Notes under the pieces: model-generated
Databases searched by the model: none
Told to the model about the DNA's origin: nothing
The model's input: only the letters and a program-made list of their open reading frames with translations
DNA from: Streptomyces diastaticus subsp. diastaticus
GTDB taxonomy: Bacteria > Actinomycetota > Actinomycetes > Streptomycetales > Streptomycetaceae
DNA: 64,000 bases
Direction of reading: 5' to 3'
Assembly: GCF_011170125.1 (NCBI RefSeq)
Contig: NZ_BLLN01000005.1
Coordinates: 2,462,501-2,526,500 of the forward strand
Program-made: the position numbers and the translations under genes
In this document: one piece after another, positions 54,351 to 63,995 of the stretch
Position numbering within the stretch: position 1 is the first letter of the stretch
Layout: every line of letters begins with the position of its first letter

Positions 54351-55028
54351 TCAGGACTTCTCGAAGCGGAAGCCGACACCGCGCACGGTGGCGATGTAAC
54401 GGGGGTTGGCCGCGTCGTCGCCGAGTTTCTTGCGCAGCCAGGAGATGTGCATGTCGAGGGTCTTGGTCGAGGACCACCAGGTGGTGTCCCAGACCTCGCG
54501 CATGAGCTGGTCGCGGGTGACGACCCGGCCGGCGTCCCGCACCAGAACCCGCAGCAGGTCGAACTCCTTGGCGGTGAGCTGGAGTTCCTCGTCGCCCATC
54601 CAGGCCCGGTGCGACTCGACGTCGATCCGGACGCCGTGCGTCGCGGCGGGCTGGGGCGGTTCGGCGGCCCCGCGCCGCAGCAGGGCCCGGACCCGGGCCA
54701 GCAACTCGGCGAGGCGGAAGGGCTTGGTGACGTAGTCGTCGGCGCCCGCGTCGAGCCCGACGACGGTGTCCACCTCGTCCGCGCGGGCGGTGAGGATGAG
54801 GATGGGGACCGTGTGACCGTCGGAACGGAGCCTGCGGGCGACCTCCAGGCCGTCCATGCCGGGCAGCCCCAGGTCGAGGACGACGAGGTCGACTCCGCCT
54901 CGCAGTCCGGCATCGAGGGCGGTGGGCCCGTCCTGCCGGACTTCCACCTCGTACCCCTCTCTGCGCAGGGCACGGGCCAGGGGCTCCGAGATGGACGCGT
55001 CGTCCTCGGCGAGCAGTACACGGGTCAT
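54351..55028 (-). CDS. OmpR-family response regulator
   Basis: A 225-aa transcription factor with a receiver domain (RVLLAEDDASISEPLARALR, phospho-acceptor Asp in VVLDLGLPGMDG at about residue 51, Lys in DYVTKPF) and a winged-helix DNA-binding domain (LTAKEFDLLRVLVRDAGRVV, TLDMHISWLRKKLGDD, YIATVRGVGFRFE). ATG at 55028 is set by a leaderless -10 box (55035-55040). It forms a regulator-kinase pair with the next gene. Confidence 0.95.
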   Translation of the reverse strand: MTRVLLAEDDASISEPLARALRREGYEVEVRQDGPTALDAGLRGGVDLVVLDLGLPGMDGLEVARRLRSDGHTVPILILTARADEVDTVVGLDAGADDYVTKPFRLAELLARVRALLRRGAAEPPQPAATHGVRIDVESHRAWMGDEELQLTAKEFDLLRVLVRDAGRVVTRDQLMREVWDTTWWSSTKTLDMHISWLRKKLGDDAANPRYIATVRGVGFRFEKS

Positions 55029-55034
55029 GAGGCG

Positions 55035-55040
55035 ATGGTA
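55035..55040 (-). promoter_or_regulatory. Leaderless -10 box of the response regulator gene
   Basis: TACCAT on the minus strand ends 6 nt before the ATG at 55028. Confidence 0.5.
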
Positions 55041-55152
55041 GTCCGCGCCGCCCCGGCGGCGCCCCGGCCGAGCCCCAGGTCGGCGCCGCATCGGAGCGCG
55101 CCTGCGAGCTGGGGATGGAATGATGTATTCACCTTTGATTGAGGCGTGGGAC

Positions 55153-55176
55153 ACGTGGTTCACCTGTGATCCACGT
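55153..55176 (+). promoter_or_regulatory. 24-bp near-palindrome upstream of the POT gene promoter
   Basis: ACGTGG, TCAC, then GTGA and CCACGT form an inverted repeat with 20 of 24 positions symmetric (half ACGTGGTTCACC). Its right half overlaps the -35 region of the CATAAT promoter, so a dimeric repressor or activator site is likely. TCAC/GTGA cores resemble Crp/Fnr-type sites. Confidence 0.55.
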
Positions 55177-55555
55177 CTCAAACTCTTCCATAATGCGGAT
55201 AGTCATGACGTATGGTGGCGAGACGCCTGTAGCACTACACGAGGACCTTTGGCGCGCTATGCGGGCTGAAGGTCTCTTTTGTGTGCGGGCCGGTTCCCGC
55301 CGGCCATGAAAGGAATGACCTGTGGCCGGGCCCCGGCCGTCCTGCCCCGAGATCCCGCGCGGACCTGGAGGCGGTGGCGGTGCGCGGGGCGTGGATCCCG
55401 GTGTCGCCGTCCCCCGCCTCACGGGCATCCGCGAGGTCCGGACCCCTGGGCGTGGGGGAACTGGGACGGAGGACGACGCCGGTGCCGGCCGAACCCCCCA
55501 CCGGGCGCGTGACCGCTCAGTCAGCCGCGCGTCCCGAACCCACAAGGATCGACCC

Positions 55556-57046
<1,491 letters not shown>

Positions 57047-57066
57047 CCCCGTCCTTCCCGCACCCG

Positions 57067-57107
57067 GAGCCCCGCTGCCCGGCCCTCCCGGCCGGGCAGC
57101 GGGGCTC
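57067..57107. terminator. Terminator after the POT transporter gene
   Basis: An 18-bp perfect stem (GAGCCCCGCTGCCCGGCC at 57067-57084, its complement at 57090-57107) with a 5-nt loop lies 20 nt past the stop codon. Confidence 0.85.
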
Positions 57108-57131
57108 TGGCCTTTCCGCGCCGCCGGGCCG

Positions 57132-57574
57132 CCTCGAACGCCGGCCGGTGGTGGGGGCTGAGCCACGGCTCCCCGCGGCCGTCCACGACGGCCTCGAACG
57201 CCCGCCGGCTTCTCCGGCCGGCCTCGAACGCGGGGCCGGGCCGGGGAGCGGCCGGGCCGAGGACGTCGGGGCGGCGGCCGCCAGTTCCAGCCAAAAACCG
57301 CCCTCAAACGCCGGCCGGGCCCGGGATGCGGAGGCCCCCTTCAGCCCGGCCCGGGTGAGGGGCGCACCGTCAGCCCGGCCGGCGCTTGTGAGGCACCCAC
57401 GGCGACACGGCCAGGCGTGAAGAAGCGCCGCCGGCCCGGCCGGCGCCCGAGGCCGCCCCGAACGCCGGCGTGCGGACGCAACCCGATCCACCCCTGTCCG
57501 GCCGGCGCTTGAGGCACCCCACCCCGGCGCGGCCTGGCGTGAGGGCGCACCGGCGGCCCGGTCGGCGTTCGAGG
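57132..57574. repeat. Cluster of nine short intergenic repeats, GAACGCCGGCCGG type
   Basis: The 569-nt gap between the POT and anti-sigma genes holds repeats of CCTCGAACGCCGGCCGG: forward at 57132-57148, 57192-57208, 57222-57239, 57302-57318 and 57456-57470, and reverse complement at 57375-57393, 57436-57452, 57498-57514 and 57558-57574. Copies differ at one to four positions (CTCAAACG, CTTGAGG variants). The reverse copies come in two related 77-78-nt units (57375-57452, 57498-57574) that also share ACGGCCAGGCGTGA-like centres. This is a repeat type common between Streptomyces genes, probably forming hairpins; no gene is seen. Confidence 0.75.
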
Positions 57575-57615
57575 CCAGGAGGGCCCCGGGCCCGGCCGGG
57601 CTCGGAAGAGGGGGG

Positions 57616-58134
57616 TCAGGCGGAGGTGGGGGGCGGGAGGTCGTCGGGGGCGGCGAGTTCGGCCCAGACGGTCTTGCCGGGGACACCGGGGACGCGCAGG
57701 ACGCCCCAGTCGAGGCAGAGCCGCTGGACGATGAACATCCCGTGCCCCCCGGGCCGCCCGGCCCGGTGAGGCGTACGGGGAGCAGGCTCCCCGGCGCCCT
57801 TGTCGGCGACTTCGAGCCGGAGCACCTTCCCCTGCGCGCCCACGCGCAACTCCTGCGGCCCGTCCGCGTGCAGGCACGCGTTGGTGACCAGCTCGGAGAC
57901 GACCAGCAGCACGTCCTCCGCGGCGGCCCTGCGCTCGGCGTTGGGCGCCGGCAGCCAGCCCCAGTCGTAGAGGGCCTGCCGGGTGAAGTCCCGGGCCATG
58001 GGGACGATGCCGGTGGCGTCGGCGAGCCCGAGCTTGCGCACCAGGCGCTCCACGGGCGCCAGGGGCCCCGGGGCGACGTTCGCGTCCGTCTCGGGCCCGC
58101 GGTCGCCCGGCAACGAGGGCCGGGTGGTGCTCAT
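57616..58134 (-). CDS. arsI: Anti-sigma factor, serine kinase of HATPase_c_2 family (ArsI-like)
   Basis: A 172-aa GHKL-type ATPase that would bind and inhibit a SigB-family sigma factor and phosphorylate its antagonist. The N box is VSELVTNACLHADG (about residues 78-91) and the Gly-rich G2 box is RPGGHGMFIVQRL (about 128-140); the G1 box (LEVADKG) is shortened. ATG at 58134 is preceded by GAGG. The set of this gene, the STAS gene and a divergent SigB-type sigma gene matches the osmotic-stress arsI-prsI-sigI module of S. coelicolor; the gene name rests on this arrangement. Two TATA-containing direct repeats lie upstream. Confidence 0.8.
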   Translation of the reverse strand: MSTTRPSLPGDRGPETDANVAPGPLAPVERLVRKLGLADATGIVPMARDFTRQALYDWGWLPAPNAERRAAAEDVLLVVSELVTNACLHADGPQELRVGAQGKVLRLEVADKGAGEPAPRTPHRAGRPGGHGMFIVQRLCLDWGVLRVPGVPGKTVWAELAAPDDLPPPTSA

Positions 58135-58389
58135 CAGCGCTTCACCTCACCGATTCGCCAGTTCAACGATGTGCCTGGTCGATCCTGCGGAACATAGGGG
58201 GAACTTATAGGGGTTTTCGGTGCACCGCCCGTACGCACCGGGCGAGGCGTCCAGGATCTCTCCTGCCCGAAGTGACCGTGAGAACACCCACGTATTTCGC
58301 GTCCGGCCTGTGACAGTGGTAACGCATCGATCACGGCCGGACAACTGTGGGGTAAATCCTGGTCCTGGCGGCCCGGAGGGTCCGGGAGG

Positions 58390-58770
58390 TCAGTCGGCGA
58401 GCGCGGACTCGAGGGAGTCGTGGACGGTGAAGACCGCCTCGGCCCCGGTGATCTGGAAGACGCGCGCGACCACCGGCCGCATCGCGACGAGGTGGACCCC
58501 GCCTCCCGCGGCCTCCGCCTTCAGACGGGCGCCGAGCAGGACGTTGAGCCCGGTGGAATCGCAGAACTCCAGTTGCGAGCAGTCCACGACCAGACGCGCC
58601 CTGCCTTGGGATACGGCCTCTTCGAGGGGTTCGCGGAGCAGGTCGGCGGTGTGGTGGTCCAACTCACCCGCCGGAGTCACCACGGCACTGCTGCCCTCGT
58701 TCCGGACGTCTACACGGAGTCGGCCCCGCTGGGTGCTGCCGACCGTCTGGCGGTCCATGCCGTTACTCAT
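58390..58770 (-). CDS. prsI: STAS-domain anti-anti-sigma factor (PrsI-like)
   Basis: A 126-aa antagonist that, when not phosphorylated, binds the anti-sigma kinase and frees sigma. The STAS fold is clear: VDVRNEGSSAVVTPAGELDH, LVVDCSQLEFCDSTGLNVLL with the phosphorylated Ser in DSTG (about residue 71), and VARVFQITGAEAVFTVH. ATG at 58770. The upstream GTTT-N14-GGCTAC promoter resembles SigB-type sites, so expression may depend on the sigma factor it releases. It lies 255 nt upstream of the anti-sigma gene. Confidence 0.8.
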   Translation of the reverse strand: MSNGMDRQTVGSTQRGRLRVDVRNEGSSAVVTPAGELDHHTADLLREPLEEAVSQGRARLVVDCSQLEFCDSTGLNVLLGARLKAEAAGGGVHLVAMRPVVARVFQITGAEAVFTVHDSLESALAD

Positions 58771-58833
58771 TTCCGACCGGTCCTGAACTACTGACTGACG
58801 CCCTCGAACACTACGCCCTCACCAGGTGGTCCG

Positions 58834-58857
58834 GTAGCCGAACCGGCCCCGAGAAAC
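58834..58857 (-). promoter_or_regulatory. SigB-type promoter of the STAS gene
   Basis: On the minus strand GTTT (58854-58857), 14 nt and GGCTAC (58834-58839) fit the Streptomyces SigB-family consensus GNNT-N14-16-GGGTAY at all but one defined base. The distance to the ATG is about 63 nt. Confidence 0.5.
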
Positions 58858-59010
58858 GGACATTTCACCACGAAGCTCACTTGCGACCTGGTCCGGGGAT
58901 TCGGTAGGGCTATAGGAGCACCCATTCGACACGGCCGGCTTCGGAGGCGCCGCACCTTCAGTGCACGTATTGGCATCGGCAGCCATATGCCGAGAACGAT
59001 GGAGGACATC

Positions 59011-59985
59011 ATGTCACCCCAGCTCGACGCGCAGACCCGCCTGACGGCGTCGACCGCCCCACTCGCACACCTGTCCGCCGACGGCGCAGGGGAAACCCAG
59101 GAAACGCGCGAGGACTCTCCGGTGGCCACCGCCACCGACGACCTGCCTTATGACGACCCGGGCCACGAGTTCCCGGTCCTCCTCGCCGACCTGCCGGAGA
59201 TCCCCCCGTACGACGAGGTGGGGCCGCTGGACGCCCGGGCGCTCTCCAAGACCCTCTTCATCCGGCTGGAGACGCTGGTGGAGGGCACCTCGGAGTTCGC
59301 CTACGTACGGAACACCCTGGTCGAGCTGAACCTCGCCCTGGTCAAGTTCGCCGCCTCGCGCTTCCGCTCCCGCAGCGAGCCGATGGAGGACATCATCCAG
59401 GTCGGCACGATCGGCCTGATCAAGGCGATCGACCGGTTCGAGCTGAGCCGTGGCGTGGAGTTCCCCACGTTCGCGATGCCGACGATCATCGGTGAGATCA
59501 AGCGGTTCTTCCGCGACACCTCCTGGTCGGTGCGGGTCCCGCGCCGACTCCAGGAACTGCGTCTGGACCTGGCGAAGGCCGGGGACGAGCTGGCGCAGAA
59601 GCTGGACCGCGCGCCGACCGTGCGCGAGCTCGCCGACCGCCTGGGCCTGAGCCAGGAGGAGGTCGTCGAGGGCATGGCGGCGTCCAACGCGTACACCGCC
59701 AGTTCGCTGGACGCCCAGCCCGAGGAGGACGACTCCGAGGGCGCGCTGGCCGACCGCATCGGCTACGAGGACAACGGCATCGAGGGCATCGAGTACGTCG
59801 AGTCGCTCAAGCCGCTGATCGCGGAGCTTCCCACGCGTGACCGCCGCATCCTCTCGCTGCGTTTCACCGCCAACATGACGCAGTCGGAGATCGGCGAGGA
59901 GCTCGGCATCTCCCAGATGCACGTCTCCCGTCTGCTGACCCGCACGCTCAACCGGCTCCGGAAGGGGCTGACGGTGGTGGAGTGA
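59011..59985 (+). CDS. sigI: SigB/SigF-family RNA polymerase sigma factor (SigI-like)
   Basis: A 324-aa alternative sigma factor. A ~70-residue acidic Thr/Asp-rich head precedes region 1.2-2 (TLVELNLALVKFAASRFRSR, EDIIQVGTIGLIKAIDRFEL, VEFPTFAMPTIIGEIKRFFR), region 3 (VPRRLQELRLDLAKAGDELAQ) and region 4 (LIAELPTRDRRILSLRFTAN then MTQSEIGEELGISQMHVSRL). ATG at 59011 is preferred over 58987 because GGAGG lies 5 nt before it. It is divergent from the STAS and anti-sigma genes that should control it by partner switching, and directs osmotic or general stress genes in relatives. Confidence 0.92.
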   Translation: MSPQLDAQTRLTASTAPLAHLSADGAGETQETREDSPVATATDDLPYDDPGHEFPVLLADLPEIPPYDEVGPLDARALSKTLFIRLETLVEGTSEFAYVRNTLVELNLALVKFAASRFRSRSEPMEDIIQVGTIGLIKAIDRFELSRGVEFPTFAMPTIIGEIKRFFRDTSWSVRVPRRLQELRLDLAKAGDELAQKLDRAPTVRELADRLGLSQEEVVEGMAASNAYTASSLDAQPEEDDSEGALADRIGYEDNGIEGIEYVESLKPLIAELPTRDRRILSLRFTANMTQSEIGEELGISQMHVSRLLTRTLNRLRKGLTVVE

Positions 59986-60020
59986 CCGGCCCCACGGCCG
60001 CGCCGCCCGCCCACAGGCTT

Positions 60021-60061
60021 CGGCAGGGTCCGCTCCCCCGCACGGGGAGCGGGCCCTGCCG
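60021..60061. terminator. Bidirectional terminator between sigma gene and hutI
   Basis: An 18-bp stem with one G-U pair (CGGCAGGGTCCGCTCCCC at 60021-60038 with 60044-60061) and a 5-nt loop lies between the converging stops. Confidence 0.82.
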
Positions 60062-60080
60062 CGTTCCCGCTGCCTCCCGC

Positions 60081-61310
60081 TCAGCCCAGCGGGACCACCG
60101 GCCGGCCGGCCCGCCAGACGCCCGCCACCAGCGGCACCCCCGGCCGGTAGGCGAGGTGGACGTGGCTGGGCGCGTCGAGGAGGACCAGGTCGGCCCGGGC
60201 GCCGGGGGCCAGACGGCCCACGTCGTCGCGGCGCAGGGCGGCGGCCCCGCCCGCGGTGGCCGCCCAGAGCGCCTCGTCCGGGGTCATCCCCATGTCGCGG
60301 ACGGCGAGGGCGACGCAGAAGGGCACGGAGGAGGTGAAGGAGGAGCCGGGGTTGCAGTCGGTGGAGAGCGCCACGGTGGCCCCGGCGTCGAGCAGCCGGC
60401 GGGCGTCGGGCCAGGGGGCGCGGGTGGAGAACTCGGCGCCGGGCAGCAGGGTGGCGACGGTCCGGCCGGCGGCGAGCGCGTCCACGTCGGCGTCGGTGAG
60501 GTGGGTGCAGTGGTCGGCACTGGCGGCGTCGAGTTCCACGGCGAGCTGGACGCCGGGGCCGTGACCGAGCTGGTTGGCGTGGACGCGCGGGACGAGGCCC
60601 TTGGCGCGCCCGGCGGTGAGGATCGCGCGGGCGGCGTCGCCGTCGAAGGCTCCGCGTTCGCAGAAGACGTCGACCCACCGGGCGTACGGCGCGCAGGCGT
60701 CCAGCATGGGCCCGGTGACGAGGTCGACGTAGCCGGCGGGGTCGTCGGCGTACTCGGGGGCGACGATGTGGGCGCCGAGGTAGGTGACCTCGTCGGTGTG
60801 GGCGGCGGCGACGCGCAGGCAGCGGGCCTCGTCCTCGACGGTGAGGCCGTAGCCGGACTTGGTCTCGAAGGTGGTGGTGCCCTGGCGCAGCGCCTCGGCG
60901 AGGTAGCGGGCGACGTTGGCCGAGAGGGCCTCGTCGCTCGCGGCCCGGGTGGCGGCGACGGTGGTGCGGATGCCTCCGGCGCTGTAGGGGCGGCCGGACA
61001 TGCGGGCGGCGAACTCCTCGGTGCGGTCGCCCGCGAAGACGAGGTGCGAGTGGGAGTCGACGAAGCCGGGGACGACGGCCCGGCCGCCCGCGTCGCTGAC
61101 GTGGTCGGTGACGGGGACGCGGGCGCTCTCCCCCGTCCACACGATCCGGTCGCCCTCGATGACCACGGCCGCCTCCCGGATCACCCCGAGCGGCGAACCG
61201 TCGCCCTGCGCGGGGTCGTTGGTCACCAGTGAGGCGATCCCCACCACCGCCGTCGATCCGGCCTGCTCGTTCCCGTACCCGCTCCGCACCACAACCACCG
61301 TTCCTGACAT
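60081..61310 (-). CDS. hutI: Imidazolonepropionase
   Basis: Metal-dependent amidohydrolase that opens 4-imidazolone-5-propanoate to N-formimino-L-glutamate, third step of histidine degradation. The 409-aa protein has zinc His ligands in [14 protein letters not shown] (about residues 84-97), [22 protein letters not shown] and [14 protein letters not shown] with the metal Asp. The first 28 residues ([20 protein letters not shown]) are not typical, so the true start may be a GTG nearer [11 protein letters not shown]. It follows hutF by 43 nt and is the last gene of the hut set. Confidence 0.94.
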   Translation of the reverse strand: MSGTVVVVRSGYGNEQAGSTAVVGIASLVTNDPAQGDGSPLGVIREAAVVIEGDRIVWTGESARVPVTDHVSDAGGRAVVPGFVDSHSHLVFAGDRTEEFAARMSGRPYSAGGIRTTVAATRAASDEALSANVARYLAEALRQGTTTFETKSGYGLTVEDEARCLRVAAAHTDEVTYLGAHIVAPEYADDPAGYVDLVTGPMLDACAPYARWVDVFCERGAFDGDAARAILTAGRAKGLVPRVHANQLGHGPGVQLAVELDAASADHCTHLTDADVDALAAGRTVATLLPGAEFSTRAPWPDARRLLDAGATVALSTDCNPGSSFTSSVPFCVALAVRDMGMTPDEALWAATAGGAAALRRDDVGRLAPGARADLVLLDAPSHVHLAYRPGVPLVAGVWRAGRPVVPLG

Positions 61311-61353
61311 GGGATCTGCTGACGTCTTGCGGCGATCCGCCGGGCCGCGCGGC

Positions 61354-62787
61354 TCACCGCGCCGCCGCCCGGCCCCCGTCTTGGACCGCGGCCACCGCCT
61401 CGGCCAGCGCCCGGCCGGTCTCCGGCAGCGTGACGTGGCGTCCGTCGCGGACGATCACCCGGCCGCCCACCAGCACGTGCCGCACATCGGCGGCGCCCGC
61501 CGCGAAGACGGCGGTCTCCGCACCGAGCAGCGGCGGCGCCCCGGCCGTCCGCACGGTGTCGAGCGCGAGCGTGGTGAGGTCGCCGGGGGCGCCGGGGGCG
61601 AGCGTGCCGGCCTCGGGGCGGCCGAGGGCGGCGTGGCCGTCGGCGGTGGCGGCGCGCAGCAGGGCGGCGGCGGTCCAGTGGCCGCGGGTGCGGCTGCGCA
61701 GCCGCTCGTTCAGTTCGAGGGCGCGGGCCTCCTCGAAGAGGTCGATGACGGCGTGGCTGTCGCTGCCGAGGCTGAGCGGGCTGCCGGCGCGCTGGAGGCG
61801 GGGGGCGGGACCGATGCCGTCGGCGAGGTCGCGTTCGGTGGTGGGGCACATGCAGGTGCCGGTGGAGCTGGTGCCGATGAGGCTGATGTCCTCGTCGGTG
61901 AGGTGGGTGTTGTGCACGCCGGTGGTGCCGGGGCCGAGGACGCCGTGGTCGGCGAGGAGCTGGGCCGGGGTGCGGCCGGTGGCGGCGAGGCACGCCTCGT
62001 TCTCGGCGCGCTGTTCGGAGAGGTGGACGTGCAGGGGCGCGCCGCGGCGCCGGGCGAACTCGGCGACGGTGGCGAGCTGCTCGGCGGGGACGGCGCGTAC
62101 CGAGTGGACGGCGGCGCCGATCAGGGTGTGGCTGTCGCCGCGCAGTAGGTCGGCGCGGGCGGCCCACTCCTCGGCGGTGGTGTCGCTGAACCGGCGCTGG
62201 TGGCGGTCGGGCTCGGCGCCGAAACCGGAGGAGAGGTAGGCGGTGTCGAGCAGGGTGAGGCGGACGCCCGCGTCGGCGGCGGCCGCGATCAGCGCCTCGC
62301 CCATGGCGTTGGGGTTGTCGTAGGGGCGGCCGTCGGGCTGGTGGTGCAGGTAGTGGAACTCGCCGACCGCGGTGATCCCGGCGAGCGCCATCTCCGCGTA
62401 CACGGCACGGGCCAGCGCGTGGTAGCTGTCCGGGGTGAGGGCGGCGGCGAAGCGGTACATGGTCTCGCGCCAGGTCCAGAAAGTACCGGAGCCGACCTGC
62501 GCGGTGGCGCGCAGCGCGCGGTGGAAGGCGTGCGAGTGGGCGTTGGCGAGGCCGGGCAGGGTGAGGCCCGGCAGCCGGACGGCGCCGGCCGGCGGTGTGG
62601 CGACGCCGGTGCGGACGGCGAGGATGTGGCCGGGCGGGACGGGGCCTGGCGCGGTGGCGCCGTTTCCCAGCTCCTCGTCGACGGGTACGGGTCCGGGGGC
62701 GTCCGGGGGGACGAGGTCCACGACGACACCGTCCTCGACGCGCTCGCCGACCCAGCCGTGCTCCAGCCAGTAGGTGGTCACACGCAC
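61354..62787 (-). CDS. hutF: Formimidoylglutamate deiminase
   Basis: Hydrolyses N-formimidoyl-L-glutamate to N-formyl-L-glutamate and ammonia. The 477-aa amidohydrolase has the zinc site [13 protein letters not shown] (about residues 83-95), [44 protein letters not shown] and [16 protein letters not shown]. The GTG at 62787 has GGAGG 7 nt upstream; a second GTG at 62781 would overlap the upstream stop by 4 nt as GTGA. The gene overlaps the end of the M20 amidohydrolase gene, so they are coupled. Confidence 0.92.
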   Translation of the reverse strand: MRVTTYWLEHGWVGERVEDGVVVDLVPPDAPGPVPVDEELGNGATAPGPVPPGHILAVRTGVATPPAGAVRLPGLTLPGLANAHSHAFHRALRATAQVGSGTFWTWRETMYRFAAALTPDSYHALARAVYAEMALAGITAVGEFHYLHHQPDGRPYDNPNAMGEALIAAAADAGVRLTLLDTAYLSSGFGAEPDRHQRRFSDTTAEEWAARADLLRGDSHTLIGAAVHSVRAVPAEQLATVAEFARRRGAPLHVHLSEQRAENEACLAATGRTPAQLLADHGVLGPGTTGVHNTHLTDEDISLIGTSSTGTCMCPTTERDLADGIGPAPRLQRAGSPLSLGSDSHAVIDLFEEARALELNERLRSRTRGHWTAAALLRAATADGHAALGRPEAGTLAPGAPGDLTTLALDTVRTAGAPPLLGAETAVFAAGAADVRHVLVGGRVIVRDGRHVTLPETGRALAEAVAAVQDGGRAAAR

Positions 62788-63995
62788 GCGAGCCCCTCCA
62801 GGACGTCGGTGAGGGCCTGGACGCCGGCGAGGCAGTCGTCCTCGGTGGCGTGTTCGGCCGGGGAGTGGGAGACGCCGGTCGGGTTGCGGACGAAGAGCAT
62901 GGCGGCCGGTACGGAGTCGGCGAGGATGCCCGCGTCGTGTCCGGCGCCGGTGCCGAGGACGGGCACGGGCGGCATACCCGGCGCGTCGAGGATGCGGCCG
63001 AGTTCGGCGCCGAGGGCCCGGTGGAACTCCACCACGGGGGTGAACGACTCGCGGACCACGTCCAGCGCGATGCCGTCGCGGGCGGCCCGGGTGCGGGCGG
63101 CGGCCTCGACGGCGCCGGTGACGGCGTCCAGGCTCGCCTGGTCGGGGGCGCGGGAGTCGAGCCAGCCCCGCACCAGCGAGGGGATCGCGTTGACGCCGTT
63201 GGGTTCGACGGCGACCTTGCCGAAGGTGGCGACGGCGCCCGCGAGTTCGGCTTCGCGGCGGGCCTCCAGGACGGTCCCGGCGTAGGTCAGCATCGGGTCC
63301 CGGCGGTCGCCGAGCCGGGTGGTGCCGGCGTGGTTGGCCTCGCCGTGGAAGTCGTACCGCCAGCGGCCGTGCGGCCAGATGGAGCCGGCGATGCCGACCG
63401 GATCGCCGGTGAGGTCGAGGGAGCGGCCCTGCTCGACGTGGAGTTCGACGAAGGCGCCGATCCGGGAGAGCCGGTCGGGGTCGGGGCCGAGGGTGTCCGG
63501 GTCGTAGCCGGCGGCCTCCATGGCGGCGGGCAGGGTGATGCCGTCGGCGTCGCGGAGCCGGCCCGCGTCGGCGGGGGACAGGCGGCCGGTGGCGAGGCGG
63601 GAGCCGACGCAGGCGAGGCCGAAGCGGGCGCCTTCCTCGTCGCCGAAGTTGACCAGCGCGATGGGGCGGGTGGGGACGGCGCCGCGCTCCAGCAGCCGGT
63701 CGAGGGCGGCGAAGGCGGAGACGACGCCGAGGGGGCCGTCGAAGGCGCCGCCGTCGGGGACGGAGTCGAGGTGGGAGCCGGTGGCGACGGCCTGGCCGGG
63801 GCCCACCTCCGCCCAGCCGGAGGCGCCGTGCCAGGCCCACTGGTTGCCGTTGCGGTCGACCTCGTGGGCCAGGCCGCGCAGCTCTGCCTGTTCGCGGAAC
63901 CAGGCGCGGCACTCGCGGTCGGCACCGCCCCAGGCGTAGCGCCGGTAGCCGCCGCTCGCGGAGTGGCGGCCGAGGGGGGCGAGATCGCGCCACAT
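62778..63995 (-). CDS. Zn-dependent M20 amidohydrolase, allantoate/N-carbamoyl amino acid type
   Basis: A 405-aa product (start may lie further upstream, beyond the window edge 5 nt away). The AllC/HyuC pattern is complete: ATGSHLDSVPDGGAFDGPLG with His-x-Asp, VNFGDEEGARFG with the double Glu, VELHVEQGRSLDLTG, the dimer loop GEANHAGTTRLGDRRDPML, PNGVNAIPS and GTGAGHDAG. Family members release ammonia from allantoate or hydrolyse N-carbamoyl amino acids. Coupled to hutF, it most likely acts on a histidine-pathway intermediate, possibly N-formyl-L-glutamate in place of HutG. The substrate is an inference. Confidence 0.88.
   Translation of the reverse strand: MWRDLAPLGRHSASGGYRRYAWGGADRECRAWFREQAELRGLAHEVDRNGNQWAWHGASGWAEVGPGQAVATGSHLDSVPDGGAFDGPLGVVSAFAALDRLLERGAVPTRPIALVNFGDEEGARFGLACVGSRLATGRLSPADAGRLRDADGITLPAAMEAAGYDPDTLGPDPDRLSRIGAFVELHVEQGRSLDLTGDPVGIAGSIWPHGRWRYDFHGEANHAGTTRLGDRRDPMLTYAGTVLEARREAELAGAVATFGKVAVEPNGVNAIPSLVRGWLDSRAPDQASLDAVTGAVEAAARTRAARDGIALDVVRESFTPVVEFHRALGAELGRILDAPGMPPVPVLGTGAGHDAGILADSVPAAMLFVRNPTGVSHSPAEHATEDDCLAGVQALTDVLEGLACV

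Larger units (their letters stand above)
55029..55555. other. 527-nt divergent region with promoter and leader of the POT transporter gene
   Basis: AT-rich compared with its surroundings at 55120-55290. It has a palindrome (55153-55176), a -10 box CATAAT (55189-55194) and then a 350-nt leader. An ATG at 55205, about 4-5 nt after the likely transcription start, opens 34 codons (MTYGGETPVALHEDLWRAMR and on to a TGA at 55309) with low G/C at third positions, so it is a doubtful upstream ORF. The inner leader could be a structured RNA; no known riboswitch core was recognised. Confidence 0.45.

Noticed and set aside
53003..55021. 672-aa fused response regulator and kinase
   Set aside because: The open frame joins the kinase to an off-frame reading of the regulator gene; the real regulator is in another frame, with its own start and stop.
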